Assembly (NCBI GenBank): GCA_017626845.1
Contig: JAGAHX010000025.1
Span: 1 to 64,000, forward strand
DNA: 64,000 nt
Direction: 5' to 3'
From: Bacillota bacterium
GTDB taxonomy: Bacteria > Bacillota > Clostridia > Peptostreptococcales > Anaerovoracaceae
Positions 50,494 to 58,376 of this stretch are shown here, in pieces. A program made the position numbers and the translations under genes. The notes below the pieces were generated by a model. The model was given only the letters and a program-made list of their open reading frames with translations, ran no database searches and had not been told where the DNA came from. The first letter of the stretch is position 1. Each line of letters starts with the position of its first letter.

Positions 50494-51306
50494 TTATTCT
50501 TTCATGCCGTACAGCGAGGGTCTTCTCGCAGAAAGCAGAGGCAGCTGCTGCCGCACCCGTTCGTTTTCGGAGAGGTCGATATCGACCAGGGTCACGCTCT
50601 CGTTTTCCCCGGCGTCCACCAGCACCTTCCCCCAGGGATCGCAGACGATGGAATGGCCGTAGGCGTGGTACACGCCGTATTTGTCCTGCGCCGGCGATGC
50701 GCCGATGGTAAACAGCTGGTTATCCACAGCCCGCATGCGGAAGGAAAGTTCCCAATGCATGGGTCCCGTGGTCATGTTAAAGGCTGCCGGCACGAAGACC
50801 GCCTCCGCCCCTTTGAGCGCCATAGCCCGGAACAGTTCCGGGAAACGGATGTCGAAGCAGACCGCCAGTCCGAAGGTATGCCCCGCCGTACGAAACGTCG
50901 TGATCGAATCTCCCGGGGTAAACACCTCGGATTCGTGGAAATGCTGGCCGCCTTCCACGTCGATGTCGAACAGGTGAGCCTTGCAGTGCCGGGCTCTCTG
51001 GCTGTCGTCCCGCGCAAACACGAAGGAGGCGTTGTAAAGCTTGCCGTCCTCCTCTTCCGGGAACGATCCGCCCACCAGGGTGACCCCGGCATCCCGCGCC
51101 ATCTCGGAAAGCGCCGTATAGATGTGTCCGCCGACAGGCTCCGCGAACTTCGGAAAATACTCGTTGGCGTAGGGGCAGCAGAACATCTCCGGCAGCACTG
51201 CGATCCGGGCGCCTTCCCGCCCTGCCTGCAGCACCATACGCCTGGCCTTTTCCAGGTTCTTATCCTTGTCCATGCCGACTTTCATCTGTATGAGTGCGAT
51301 CTTCAT
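50494..51306 (-). CDS. Carbon-nitrogen hydrolase (nitrilase superfamily, Nit2/omega-amidase-like)
   Basis: The 270-residue cytoplasmic enzyme shows the Glu-Lys-Cys triad of the superfamily: VLPEMF near residue 40, RHCKAHLFDI near 109, and VCFDIRFPE near 149. The close match to Nit2-type omega-amidases suggests hydrolysis of alpha-ketoglutaramate or ketosuccinamate, but other amides are possible. It lies 55 bases after the PAS-like gene on the same strand. Confidence 0.88.
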   Translation of the reverse strand: MKIALIQMKVGMDKDKNLEKARRMVLQAGREGARIAVLPEMFCCPYANEYFPKFAEPVGGHIYTALSEMARDAGVTLVGGSFPEEEDGKLYNASFVFARDDSQRARHCKAHLFDIDVEGGQHFHESEVFTPGDSITTFRTAGHTFGLAVCFDIRFPELFRAMALKGAEAVFVPAAFNMTTGPMHWELSFRMRAVDNQLFTIGASPAQDKYGVYHAYGHSIVCDPWGKVLVDAGENESVTLVDIDLSENERVRQQLPLLSARRPSLYGMKE

Positions 51307-51361
51307 TTAACTCACGTCCTTTCGGTATGAGTATATCACATACCGCCGTCTCTCTGGTACA

Positions 51362-51673
51362 TTACGGCAGCGCGATCGAAAAATGCACGACCACGTCTTC
51401 CCGGCCCTGCACCGGAAGCCAGCCGCGTATAAGCTTTTCATTGGGCATGTCGAACTGGCCTTTCTGCTCCTGCAGCGTCTTTGCCAGCAGACAGCCCTTA
51501 TGGGCATTGGCGGTCGCCACGCTCGCGCAGATCACGCCGGGCACGAAACCTTTCCCGATCGCGATGCCGTTCGCAGCGAGGATCTCGTGTCTGCTGTTGA
51601 TCAGCCGCGCCATGCCGGGGAAGGCATCCCACATCCGGTGGAATTCCTCGATCAGTTTTTCTTCGTTCGCCAT
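51362..51673 (-). CDS. Small PAS-like protein of unknown function
   Basis: A 103-residue protein starting at the ATG at 51673, 10 bases after the TerD fusion gene. MWDAFPGMARLINSRHEIL at residues 14-32 looks like the first strands of a PAS fold, and AHKGCLLAK holds a cysteine. The C-terminus GWLPVQGREDVVVHFSI is a beta hairpin. No catalytic residues were recognised. It may bind a ligand or flavin; this is inference. The upstream frame to 51784 is a shadow of the fusion gene. Confidence 0.65.
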   Translation of the reverse strand: MANEEKLIEEFHRMWDAFPGMARLINSRHEILAANGIAIGKGFVPGVICASVATANAHKGCLLAKTLQEQKGQFDMPNEKLIRGWLPVQGREDVVVHFSIALP

Positions 51674-51683
51674 AACGGTACCT

Positions 51684-52874
51684 CTATTCTCTCCAGGGAG
51701 ACAGGCCGTACTCGGCGAAGACCGTCGGCAGGCTCCAGGTATCGTAGCCCTTTTCTTCCGGGATAAACGTCCAGCCGTCCGCATCCTTCACGATGCGCGC
51801 GATCTGCATGGACTGCTTGCCGGCTCCGTCCGCCTTTACGCGGTAGCGCAGCAGTGCCTTGCCCGTGGCCTTGTCCTTTACGGTGACCCGCAGACCGGCG
51901 ATCGAGCTCAGATCCAGCCCCAGATTTTCCGCATTGTAGATGCCGGCGACGAGCGCCATCGCGCTGTAGTTTTCCCCGAATTTGGGCAGGTTCACCTCAT
52001 AGCGCTCCCGGTTCAGTTCCGCCGTAATATCGTCCTCCAGGAATTTGACGGCATCCGTACGGAACGTGGTAGGCTGGTTGTAGAAGACCAGGTCGTAGCG
52101 GCGGGGCATCTTCCCTTCTTCGTTCAGGAAGAACGGATAACTGTCCGCATCCACGTGTTCGCCCTTGTCGTCCCAGGCGGTCTCCACCAGGATGTCGTCC
52201 GCCTCGATCTTAACAGGGCCATCGATCTCCGGCGCCTCGCACTCCGCCTCTGCAGCCTTTGCAGCAGGCGGGAATTCGAAGTATTTCTGGCAGAAGATGC
52301 GCTCATACTCTGGCGGTCTGTTGTCGATGGGATCGTCCGGACCCGGGAACGGCACGTCCTCGATGCGGTCGATGGGGCTCTCCGCCTTTGCCGAGATGTC
52401 CTCCCACTTGCAGTCGATGCACCAGACCTTCATGAACATGTAATGCGGCACGTCGAAATGGGTGCTGGCTCTCTTATATTGCTTCAGCATGGCCTGCACG
52501 GCGGCGCCGTGGGGCATCCTGTTATGCAAGGGGTCACCCGGCTTGATCCGGGACACGGTCCCCTTCGCCATAAAGCTGCGGTAATCGTGATAGTCCTGGC
52601 GGTACAGTTTTACCAGGTCGTGATACAGGATAAACGCCGTAAGCCAGACCTTCGGGCTGTTCTCGAAGATCCGTACGATCTTGCCGTCCATGCCGGTGTG
52701 CACGATGATCTTAATGCCCTCGTCGTCCGCCTTGTAGCCGAAGCACAGAGGCACGGTATAGGGCGTTTCGCCGTCGTTTACGGATACCGTAATGATCTGG
52801 CACTGGTCCAGCACCTTGCAGATCATGGCGCGACTCTTGATTGCATGTTCGAATTTTCTCATTGGGTCCATCAT
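51684..52874 (-). CDS. Fusion of a pyridoxamine-oxidase-like flavin domain with a TerD domain
   Basis: The start is the ATG at 52874 (AAGGAGACAATTACT upstream), giving 396 residues. The N-terminal third (about 5-150, ITVSVNDGETPYTVPLCFGY) is a split-barrel FMN-binding domain of the NimA/pyridoxamine-oxidase kind. After a linker, residues about 220-395 match TerD: HVDADSYPFFLNEEGK, RRYDLVFYNQP, ALVAGIYNAENLGLDLSS and the closing DGWTFIPEEKGYD. TerD domains bind calcium and belong to stress or tellurite-resistance systems. I know of no described protein with this exact fusion. A PAS-like gene follows after 10 bases. Confidence 0.8.
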   Translation of the reverse strand: MMDPMRKFEHAIKSRAMICKVLDQCQIITVSVNDGETPYTVPLCFGYKADDEGIKIIVHTGMDGKIVRIFENSPKVWLTAFILYHDLVKLYRQDYHDYRSFMAKGTVSRIKPGDPLHNRMPHGAAVQAMLKQYKRASTHFDVPHYMFMKVWCIDCKWEDISAKAESPIDRIEDVPFPGPDDPIDNRPPEYERIFCQKYFEFPPAAKAAEAECEAPEIDGPVKIEADDILVETAWDDKGEHVDADSYPFFLNEEGKMPRRYDLVFYNQPTTFRTDAVKFLEDDITAELNRERYEVNLPKFGENYSAMALVAGIYNAENLGLDLSSIAGLRVTVKDKATGKALLRYRVKADGAGKQSMQIARIVKDADGWTFIPEEKGYDTWSLPTVFAEYGLSPWRE

Positions 52875-53002
52875 AGTAATTGTCTCCTTGAATATGTACT
52901 GAGTGAAAAATCCCAAAGAGTATTATCGCACAGACCGATCGCGCAAGTAAAAATGCAATATTTAATTCAAACGATAAAAGAAGCTGATAAATAACGATCC
53001 TA

Positions 53003-54433
53003 TTATCTATTTTTCTTCCCGATGAACAGCCGTCCAACCAGCATGACGGCCGCGAATACGATCAGATACCAGAAGTTTTCCATCCCGTGGCCAACGATCG
53101 AAGCGTAGACCATAAAGAGCGAACCTGCGATGGCGAGCACGGGGATGACGAAGCGCCGCACCGTTGACTCGTCCTTCGCCTTGCGCATCCAGTTGATGAA
53201 GATGGGAATGTACATGGCGTAAATGGTGATGATCGGCAGCTCCGAAGCATCGAAGCTGAAAGGCACGCTCTCGAACGGCGTACCGGCGAATGCCTTTACG
53301 CTGCCCCAGGTCTCCAGCAGGCTGGCCATCACGAAGTAGCAGCCCCAGAACGCGCAGAGCAGCAAGCCGAACGCCGCGGAGTTGTTCGGCAGATTGGATA
53401 CCCGGTCGATGTGGGAGAAGAGTCTGGGATGCGGACCGTCGCCCCGGGCGGCCAGCGAGTAGATGCCGCGGCAGCAGCCCAGCATCAGGCCGTTCATGGT
53501 GCCCGCACAGGAGATGGCGACGAAGAGGTTCAGGATGTTGCCCAGCACGCCGCCGAAGATGTTGACGAACGCCTTGGTGGCGCCTTCCTGCATCAGCACG
53601 TCGACGGATGCGCCGCCGGCGACGCCGATATAGTAGCAGATATACGTAACGATAATGATGACCCCGCCGATGATCAGCGCCCTGGGAAGGTTGCGCTTGG
53701 CGTCTTTCAGTTCCGCATTGATGGAGGTCGCGATGATCCAGCCTTCATAGGCGAAGGAAGTCGCACAGACGGAGGCCAGCAGCGGCGCTGCCGTTCCGCC
53801 GGTGTTGACGGATGCCGTGGCGAAATTGCTGATCAGCATATGATTGGGTCCGACGATCCCGACAATGACCCCGACGATCGCCATCAGGAACAGCGGGATG
53901 AGTTTGATGACCGTCGTGGTGGTCTGGAATTTGCCGGCGAGGGTCGGCGACAGCGCGTTTACGAGATACGCGCAGACCAGGAAGAACATCATCAGGCACA
54001 TGCATTCCGGTCCGATGATGCAGCCGCCCTGCTCTGCCGGGATCACCAGCGGAAAGTTCGGCCAGCACGACGTGATGAACACGAGCGAATAGCGGGCCGT
54101 AAGCCATGCCAGAATTACGGTAAGCGTGGGATAGTAGATGATGCTGAGGAACCAGCCGATGTAGTAGCCGTAGCGCGGTCCGACGGTGGCTTCGGCATAG
54201 TCGACGATGCCGTTCACCTTTTCGTACTTCTGCGCCATGGCAGCGAATGCGAGAATGCAGAAGATCATGATGAGGCCGCCGATGATCCAGGCAACGATAC
54301 CCAACGGCATATTGCCCTCCGTCTTCTGCAGGATCGTCTGCGCCTTAAAAAAGACGCCCGATCCGATGACGATGCCCACGACCATACAGATCGCAGTAAA
54401 AAGCCCGTACTTTCGTTCCAACCTGTTTTCCAT
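53003..54433 (-). CDS. APC-family amino acid permease
   Basis: A 476-residue membrane protein with 12 predicted helices. The start is the ATG at 54433 (CCAAGGAGTATTCTC upstream); the frame continues upstream into the tRNA gene and is not coding there. LERKYGLFTAICMVVGIVIG at residues 4-23 is the typical first helix of APC transporters, with the substrate-binding GSGVFF just after. It most resembles amino-acid/polyamine exchangers; substrate unknown. A TATAAT on the minus strand (54494-54499) may be its promoter, just after the tRNA terminator. Confidence 0.9.
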   Translation of the reverse strand: MENRLERKYGLFTAICMVVGIVIGSGVFFKAQTILQKTEGNMPLGIVAWIIGGLIMIFCILAFAAMAQKYEKVNGIVDYAEATVGPRYGYYIGWFLSIIYYPTLTVILAWLTARYSLVFITSCWPNFPLVIPAEQGGCIIGPECMCLMMFFLVCAYLVNALSPTLAGKFQTTTTVIKLIPLFLMAIVGVIVGIVGPNHMLISNFATASVNTGGTAAPLLASVCATSFAYEGWIIATSINAELKDAKRNLPRALIIGGVIIIVTYICYYIGVAGGASVDVLMQEGATKAFVNIFGGVLGNILNLFVAISCAGTMNGLMLGCCRGIYSLAARGDGPHPRLFSHIDRVSNLPNNSAAFGLLLCAFWGCYFVMASLLETWGSVKAFAGTPFESVPFSFDASELPIITIYAMYIPIFINWMRKAKDESTVRRFVIPVLAIAGSLFMVYASIVGHGMENFWYLIVFAAVMLVGRLFIGKKNR

Positions 54434-54518
54434 GAGAATACTCCTTGGGGTTTGCCCCGAAAAACCGTACAAATACAAACACTTTCTACTACGATTATAC
54501 ACCCTCTGCATAAAAATG

Positions 54519-54573
54519 CTGCACCACAAAACAAAACCGGACCTCAAGGGTCCGGTTTTGTTTTGTGGTGCAG
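54519..54573 (-). terminator. Perfect 25-bp palindromic terminator overlapping the tRNA-Leu 3' end
   Basis: Bases 54519-54543 and 54549-54573 are exact inverted repeats with a TCAAG loop. The core GGTCCGG/CCGGACC plus flanking TTTTG is an intrinsic terminator for the tRNA. The outer arm repeats the last bases of the tRNA acceptor and CCA end in inverted form. Confidence 0.85.
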
Positions 54574-54652
54574 GTAAGAGGAGTCGAACCTCCATGAAAT
54601 TGCTTTCACACGGACCTGAACCGTGCGCGTCTGCCAATTCCGCCATACCTGC
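54566..54652 (-). tRNA. tRNA-Leu (anticodon CAG)
   Basis: An 87-base class II tRNA including encoded CCA. The acceptor stem is GCAGGTA/TACCTGC, the anticodon arm CACGG-TTCAGGT-CCGTG (anticodon CAG), the long variable arm TGAAA-GCAA-TTTCA, and the T loop TTCGACT. It is transcribed on the minus strand and is followed directly by a terminator. Confidence 0.96.
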
Positions 54653-54740
54653 AAGGCACTCATTTATTATATGGGCACTATCTTAAAAAAGCAAGTACTT
54701 TTTTCGAGATTTTTTAGGAATTATTATTTTGCCTGTTTCG

Positions 54741-56039
54741 CTATGGGACAGCGCCATGCGCTGGGTCAACCTGCCCTTCCGGGACCGTTCGGAAGGCGCA
54801 AAACCGCCCCGTAGAGAAGACAAAAGCGCCGGAACGCATGAATGACCGTTCCGGCGCCCGAATCTCTGAGATCGTCGAATTGTATTCGATGACTCTCACC
54901 TTTACGATGCCGTCGATCGCATTCAACGCGGCGATCAGGGTGTCGGAGGGCTTCTTCGTCACGTCGAACACCGTGTAGGCCCAGTCGCCCCGGCTACGGT
55001 TGATCATGTGGTCGATGTTGTAATCCTCTGCGGTCATGGCAGCGGTCATCTGGCCTATCATGTTCGTAACGTTCCGGTTGATGATCGTAATGCGGTAGCC
55101 CTCGATCGCAGGCATCTCGCAGGCGGGCATGTTGACGCTGTTGCGGATGTTGCCGGTGGTCAGGAATTCCTTCAGCTCGGCAGCAGCCATCTTCGCGCAG
55201 TTCTCTTCCGCTTCGGGCGTGGAAGCGCCCAGGTGCGGCGTCGCGAGGATGCGGTCGTGATGGTTGATCTTGTCGTTGGGGAAATCCGTGATGTAGATGT
55301 CGATCTCGTTGTTCTCGATGGCTTCCAGGATATCGTCGTCCACCACGAGTCCGCCTCTGGCGAAGTTCAGGATGGCAACGTCGTTCTTCATCAGCGCGAT
55401 CTTATCCTTGTTGATCATACCGCGGGTCGCGTCGTTTTCGGGCACGTGCAGCGTAATGAAGTCCGCTGCCTTGAAGATCTCGTCGTTGGTCTTGACCACC
55501 CGCACCCGGGAATCCAGACGCAGCGCCATCTCCACGGAGAGATACGGGTCGCAGCCCAGGACGTTCATGCCCAGCGCAGCGGCCGCATTGGCCACCATGA
55601 CGCCTACGGCTCCCAGGCCTACGACGCCCAGGGTCTTGCCGGCGATCTCGGAGCCGACGAAATTCTTCTTCGCCTTCTCCATGGTCTTGTCCACGCCCTC
55701 TTCCTGCTTTTCCACCCATTCGATGCCGGGCACGATGCGGCGGCAGGAGAGCAGCAGCGCACAGATCACCAGCTCCTTCACGGCGTTGGCGTTGGCGCCG
55801 GGGGTGTTGAACACGACGATGCCCTGTTCGCTGCACTTGTCCAGAGGGATGTTGTTGACCCCCGCACCGGCTCTGGCGATGGCGCACAGCTCCGCAGGGA
55901 AATCCATTTCCTTCAGATCCGCGCTGCGCACGATGGCAGCATCGTAGTTTTCCCCTTCCGTGACGAACTTGTATTCGTTCTGCAGCAGGCTTTCGTAGAT
56001 CGCATCCGAGATGTTGTTGAATTTCTTAATGGTCAGCAT
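54741..56039 (-). CDS. serA: D-3-phosphoglycerate dehydrogenase with unusual C-terminal extension
   Basis: SerA starts serine synthesis by oxidising 3-phosphoglycerate. The 432-residue frame has the NAD-binding motif VGLGAVGVMVANAAA near 148, the catalytic Arg-Glu-His set (NFARGGLVV, TDFPND, ATPHLGAST) and an ACT-like domain to about residue 390. Family members of this short type normally end near the VRVIE at residue 388. Here no stop codon appears, and the frame runs on for about 40 residues of low-complexity sequence, straight through a terminator hairpin (54826-54857). It starts 3 bases after serC. Confidence 0.92.
   Translation of the reverse strand: MLTIKKFNNISDAIYESLLQNEYKFVTEGENYDAAIVRSADLKEMDFPAELCAIARAGAGVNNIPLDKCSEQGIVVFNTPGANANAVKELVICALLLSCRRIVPGIEWVEKQEEGVDKTMEKAKKNFVGSEIAGKTLGVVGLGAVGVMVANAAAALGMNVLGCDPYLSVEMALRLDSRVRVVKTNDEIFKAADFITLHVPENDATRGMINKDKIALMKNDVAILNFARGGLVVDDDILEAIENNEIDIYITDFPNDKINHHDRILATPHLGASTPEAEENCAKMAAAELKEFLTTGNIRNSVNMPACEMPAIEGYRITIINRNVTNMIGQMTAAMTAEDYNIDHMINRSRGDWAYTVFDVTKKPSDTLIAALNAIDGIVKVRVIEYNSTISEIRAPERSFMRSGAFVFSTGRFCAFRTVPEGQVDPAHGAVP
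54821..54857 (-). terminator. Intrinsic terminator inside the serA reading frame
   Basis: On the minus strand GCGCCGGAACG (54857-54847) pairs perfectly with CGTTCCGGCGC (54836-54826), followed by TTTTGTCTTC. It lies 80 bases before the first in-frame stop codon of serA. Confidence 0.8.
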
Positions 56040-56042
56040 GGT

Positions 56043-57131
56043 CTACTCCCTCTTTCCCGCCTCAAAATCTTTCATGCATTCGATCAACGTCTCGCAGGCT
56101 GCGTCGGGCAGGCCGTTGTACATGGATGCGCGGCAGCCACCTACGCTCCGGTGACCCTTCAGATTGATCATGCCTCTGCCCTTCGCCATCTTCAGGAAGG
56201 CATCCGTATCTTCCTGGGAAGGCAGCGTAAAGGTGACGTTGGTGATGGAGCGGTCACAGGCGCGCACGGGATTGTTGAAGGTCTTGGAGTTGTCGATATA
56301 GTCGTACAGCTTTGCGCTGCGGGCCCGGTTGCGGGCATCCATCGCGGCGACGCCGCCGTTCTGCTCGACCCATTCGAACATCAGGCCGGCCATGTAGATG
56401 GAGAAGCAAGGCGGCGTGTTGTACATGGAACCGTTGTCCATGGCGACCTTGTAGTTGAGCATGATGGGTACGACAGGGTCGATCTCCCGGTCGATGAGGG
56501 CTTTCTTTGCGATGACCACGGCCATTCCGGAGGGACCCATGTTCTTCTGGGCGCCGGCGTAGATCAGGTCGTGATCTTCGACCTTGATGTTCGCGCCTAA
56601 GATCGCGGAAGACCAGTCGGCGACGAAGGGAACGGCGCCGGTCTGGGGCTTTCTCCACCAGGTCGTGCCGTAGATCGTATTGTTGGCGCAGATGTGGAAA
56701 TAGGCCGCATCCTGGGGCACCATATCTGCGGTGATGTCGGGGATGTAGGAGAAATTCTCATCGGAAGAGTCCGCAACTTTTACGGCATCCGTCCAGCGCT
56801 TGCCTTCGGCGAACGCTTTCTTGGAAAACTGCCCGGTGACCGCATAAGCGGACGTTTGCCCCTGCTTTGCCAGGTTCATTGCCACAGCGGAGAACTGCAG
56901 CGTGGCGCCGCCCTGCATAAACAGGACCGCGTAGTCCTCGGGGATGTTCATGATGCGGCGCAGCGTGGCTTCCGCATTGTCGATGATCTCCTGGAAGCTG
57001 GCGCTTCTATGGCTCATCTCCAGCACGGAGCAGCCGGCTCCGGGGTAGTTGAACAGATCCTTCTGGGCCTTCAGCAGCACGTCCTCGGGGATCGCCGAAG
57101 GACCGGCCGAAAAGTTGAATACTCTTTCCAT
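56043..57131 (-). CDS. serC: Phosphoserine aminotransferase
   Basis: SerC converts 3-phosphohydroxypyruvate to phosphoserine with glutamate, the second step of serine synthesis, using PLP. The 362-residue protein has FSAGPSAIPEDVL at the N-terminus, MQGGATLQFSAVAMNL, and the PLP lysine region YAGAQKNMGPSG near residue 195. A GxHRSVGGxRAS-like C-terminus (GHRSVGGCRASMYNG) is typical. It is upstream of serA by 3 bases; no serB phosphatase gene is in the window. Confidence 0.95.
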   Translation of the reverse strand: MERVFNFSAGPSAIPEDVLLKAQKDLFNYPGAGCSVLEMSHRSASFQEIIDNAEATLRRIMNIPEDYAVLFMQGGATLQFSAVAMNLAKQGQTSAYAVTGQFSKKAFAEGKRWTDAVKVADSSDENFSYIPDITADMVPQDAAYFHICANNTIYGTTWWRKPQTGAVPFVADWSSAILGANIKVEDHDLIYAGAQKNMGPSGMAVVIAKKALIDREIDPVVPIMLNYKVAMDNGSMYNTPPCFSIYMAGLMFEWVEQNGGVAAMDARNRARSAKLYDYIDNSKTFNNPVRACDRSITNVTFTLPSQEDTDAFLKMAKGRGMINLKGHRSVGGCRASMYNGLPDAACETLIECMKDFEAGKRE

Positions 57132-57167
57132 GATGCCTCCTAAAAAGAACAGGTTAAAATGAGTAGG

Positions 57168-58268
57168 TTATTCTACGATCGCGCTGTCGTAGATGAAATC
57201 TGCGACTTTGTTGTTCAGCAGGATGCACTTGATGTAAGGCATGCCGTAGTAGTCTACGATATCCTGATATTCGGATTCTTCCATGTCGGCGAATTCCGCT
57301 TTGATGTCTTCATCCGTTACGGTGAGGCCTGCGTCCTCTGCGATGGCCTGGTAGATGAGCATGGAACGGGCAGAAGCCGTCAGCTGTTCGCGCGCGGTCT
57401 CCACGATGTCGTCCATGGTGCCGATGCCCATGCCGGAGACGAAGTCGTCCAGGGTCATGCCGTACATGGTGGCCATCTGTTCGTAGTAAGCCTTCATGTT
57501 GTTGGCCTGATACTGGAACAGTGCCTCGGGCACTTCAGAGACTTCGAAGTCTTCGATCTGGGTGAAGAGATAGTCGTACATCGCGTTTTCCTTCAGGGTC
57601 TCCTCCACGCCGCTGCGCATTTCGGCAACGGTGGTCCAGCCGTAATTCTCCTCGAAGTTTTCCTTGACGAACGCATCGTTCAGCTCGGGTTCCACTTCTT
57701 CGGAGATGCTATTGAGAGTGACGACAAAGGTGACCGGCTTGCCGGACAGTTCCTCGTTGTTGGGATACGGATCCGGGAAGGTCAGTTCCAGATCGAAGTT
57801 GTCGCCGGTCTTGTGGCCTACGATGCCGTCTTCGAAACCGGCGATAAAGCTGCCGCTTCCCAGCACGAGGCTCGGGTTGTTGCCGGTGCCGCCTTCGAAC
57901 TGTTCGCCGTCCATGTAACCTTCATAGTCGATGTTGACGGTATCGCCCAGCTGCGCGGCTCTGTCCGTTACTTCCTTGGTATCGGTATAATTGCTCACCA
58001 GGCCGTCGATCTCAGTCTCGATCTCTGCCTGAGTAATGGCGAGCTGGTCCGCGGGAACGGTCAGGCCTTCATACTGGCCCAGCGTTACATAATCCTTCGC
58101 GGTGACCCCTTCAAAAAATCCGTTCTCGTCAAGACCGGCGGAATAGGACTGGGCGGCGGTGCTTTCACTGCCGGATTCGTCTTCCGCTGCGTCGTCTTTG
58201 GAGCATGCTGCGAGGCTGAAGATCATGGCCAGCGCCAGCAGGATGGCAAGGATGCTTTTCTTATTCAT
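57168..58268 (-). CDS. Trigger-factor-like FKBP peptidyl-prolyl isomerase lipoprotein
   Basis: The start is the ATG at 58268, giving 366 residues. A signal peptide with lipobox LAAC near residue 21 anchors the protein outside the membrane. The middle has an FKBP domain (about 105-195: GDTVNIDYEGYMDGEQFEGG, SFIAGFEDGIVG), and the rest resembles the trigger factor C-terminal chaperone arm. The ribosome-binding N-domain of trigger factor is absent. It is therefore probably an extracytoplasmic folding factor. An extended -10 (TGGTATAAT, 58313-58321 minus) lies upstream. A terminator was not seen before serC. Confidence 0.87.
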   Translation of the reverse strand: MNKKSILAILLALAMIFSLAACSKDDAAEDESGSESTAAQSYSAGLDENGFFEGVTAKDYVTLGQYEGLTVPADQLAITQAEIETEIDGLVSNYTDTKEVTDRAAQLGDTVNIDYEGYMDGEQFEGGTGNNPSLVLGSGSFIAGFEDGIVGHKTGDNFDLELTFPDPYPNNEELSGKPVTFVVTLNSISEEVEPELNDAFVKENFEENYGWTTVAEMRSGVEETLKENAMYDYLFTQIEDFEVSEVPEALFQYQANNMKAYYEQMATMYGMTLDDFVSGMGIGTMDDIVETAREQLTASARSMLIYQAIAEDAGLTVTDEDIKAEFADMEESEYQDIVDYYGMPYIKCILLNNKVADFIYDSAIVE

Positions 58269-58312
58269 TGGTTTGTTTAAATCCTTTCTATGCAAAGTTG
58301 TAAAAACGATTT

Positions 58313-58321
58313 ATTATACCA
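58313..58321 (-). promoter_or_regulatory. Extended -10 promoter of the FKBP lipoprotein gene
   Basis: TGGTATAAT on the minus strand, 45 bases ahead of the ATG; the same nonamer occurs ahead of der, the 4671 gene and dacF. Confidence 0.5.
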
Positions 58322-58361
58322 TATTTTAGGGAACCGGCGTATAAAATTCATGAAGATTTGG

Positions 58362-58370
58362 TGATATAAT
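58362..58370 (+). promoter_or_regulatory. Extended -10 element directly ahead of the TIM-barrel gene
   Basis: TGATATAAT ends only 6 bases before the ATG at 58377, so the transcript would begin at or next to the start codon. Confidence 0.5.
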
Positions 58371-58376
58371 AACAAT

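Noticed and set aside
54434-54646. N-terminal extension of the APC permease frame into the tRNA gene
   Set aside because: The residues MAELADAHGSG are the usual translation of a tRNA-Leu gene, not protein; a good ribosome site lies before the ATG at 54433.
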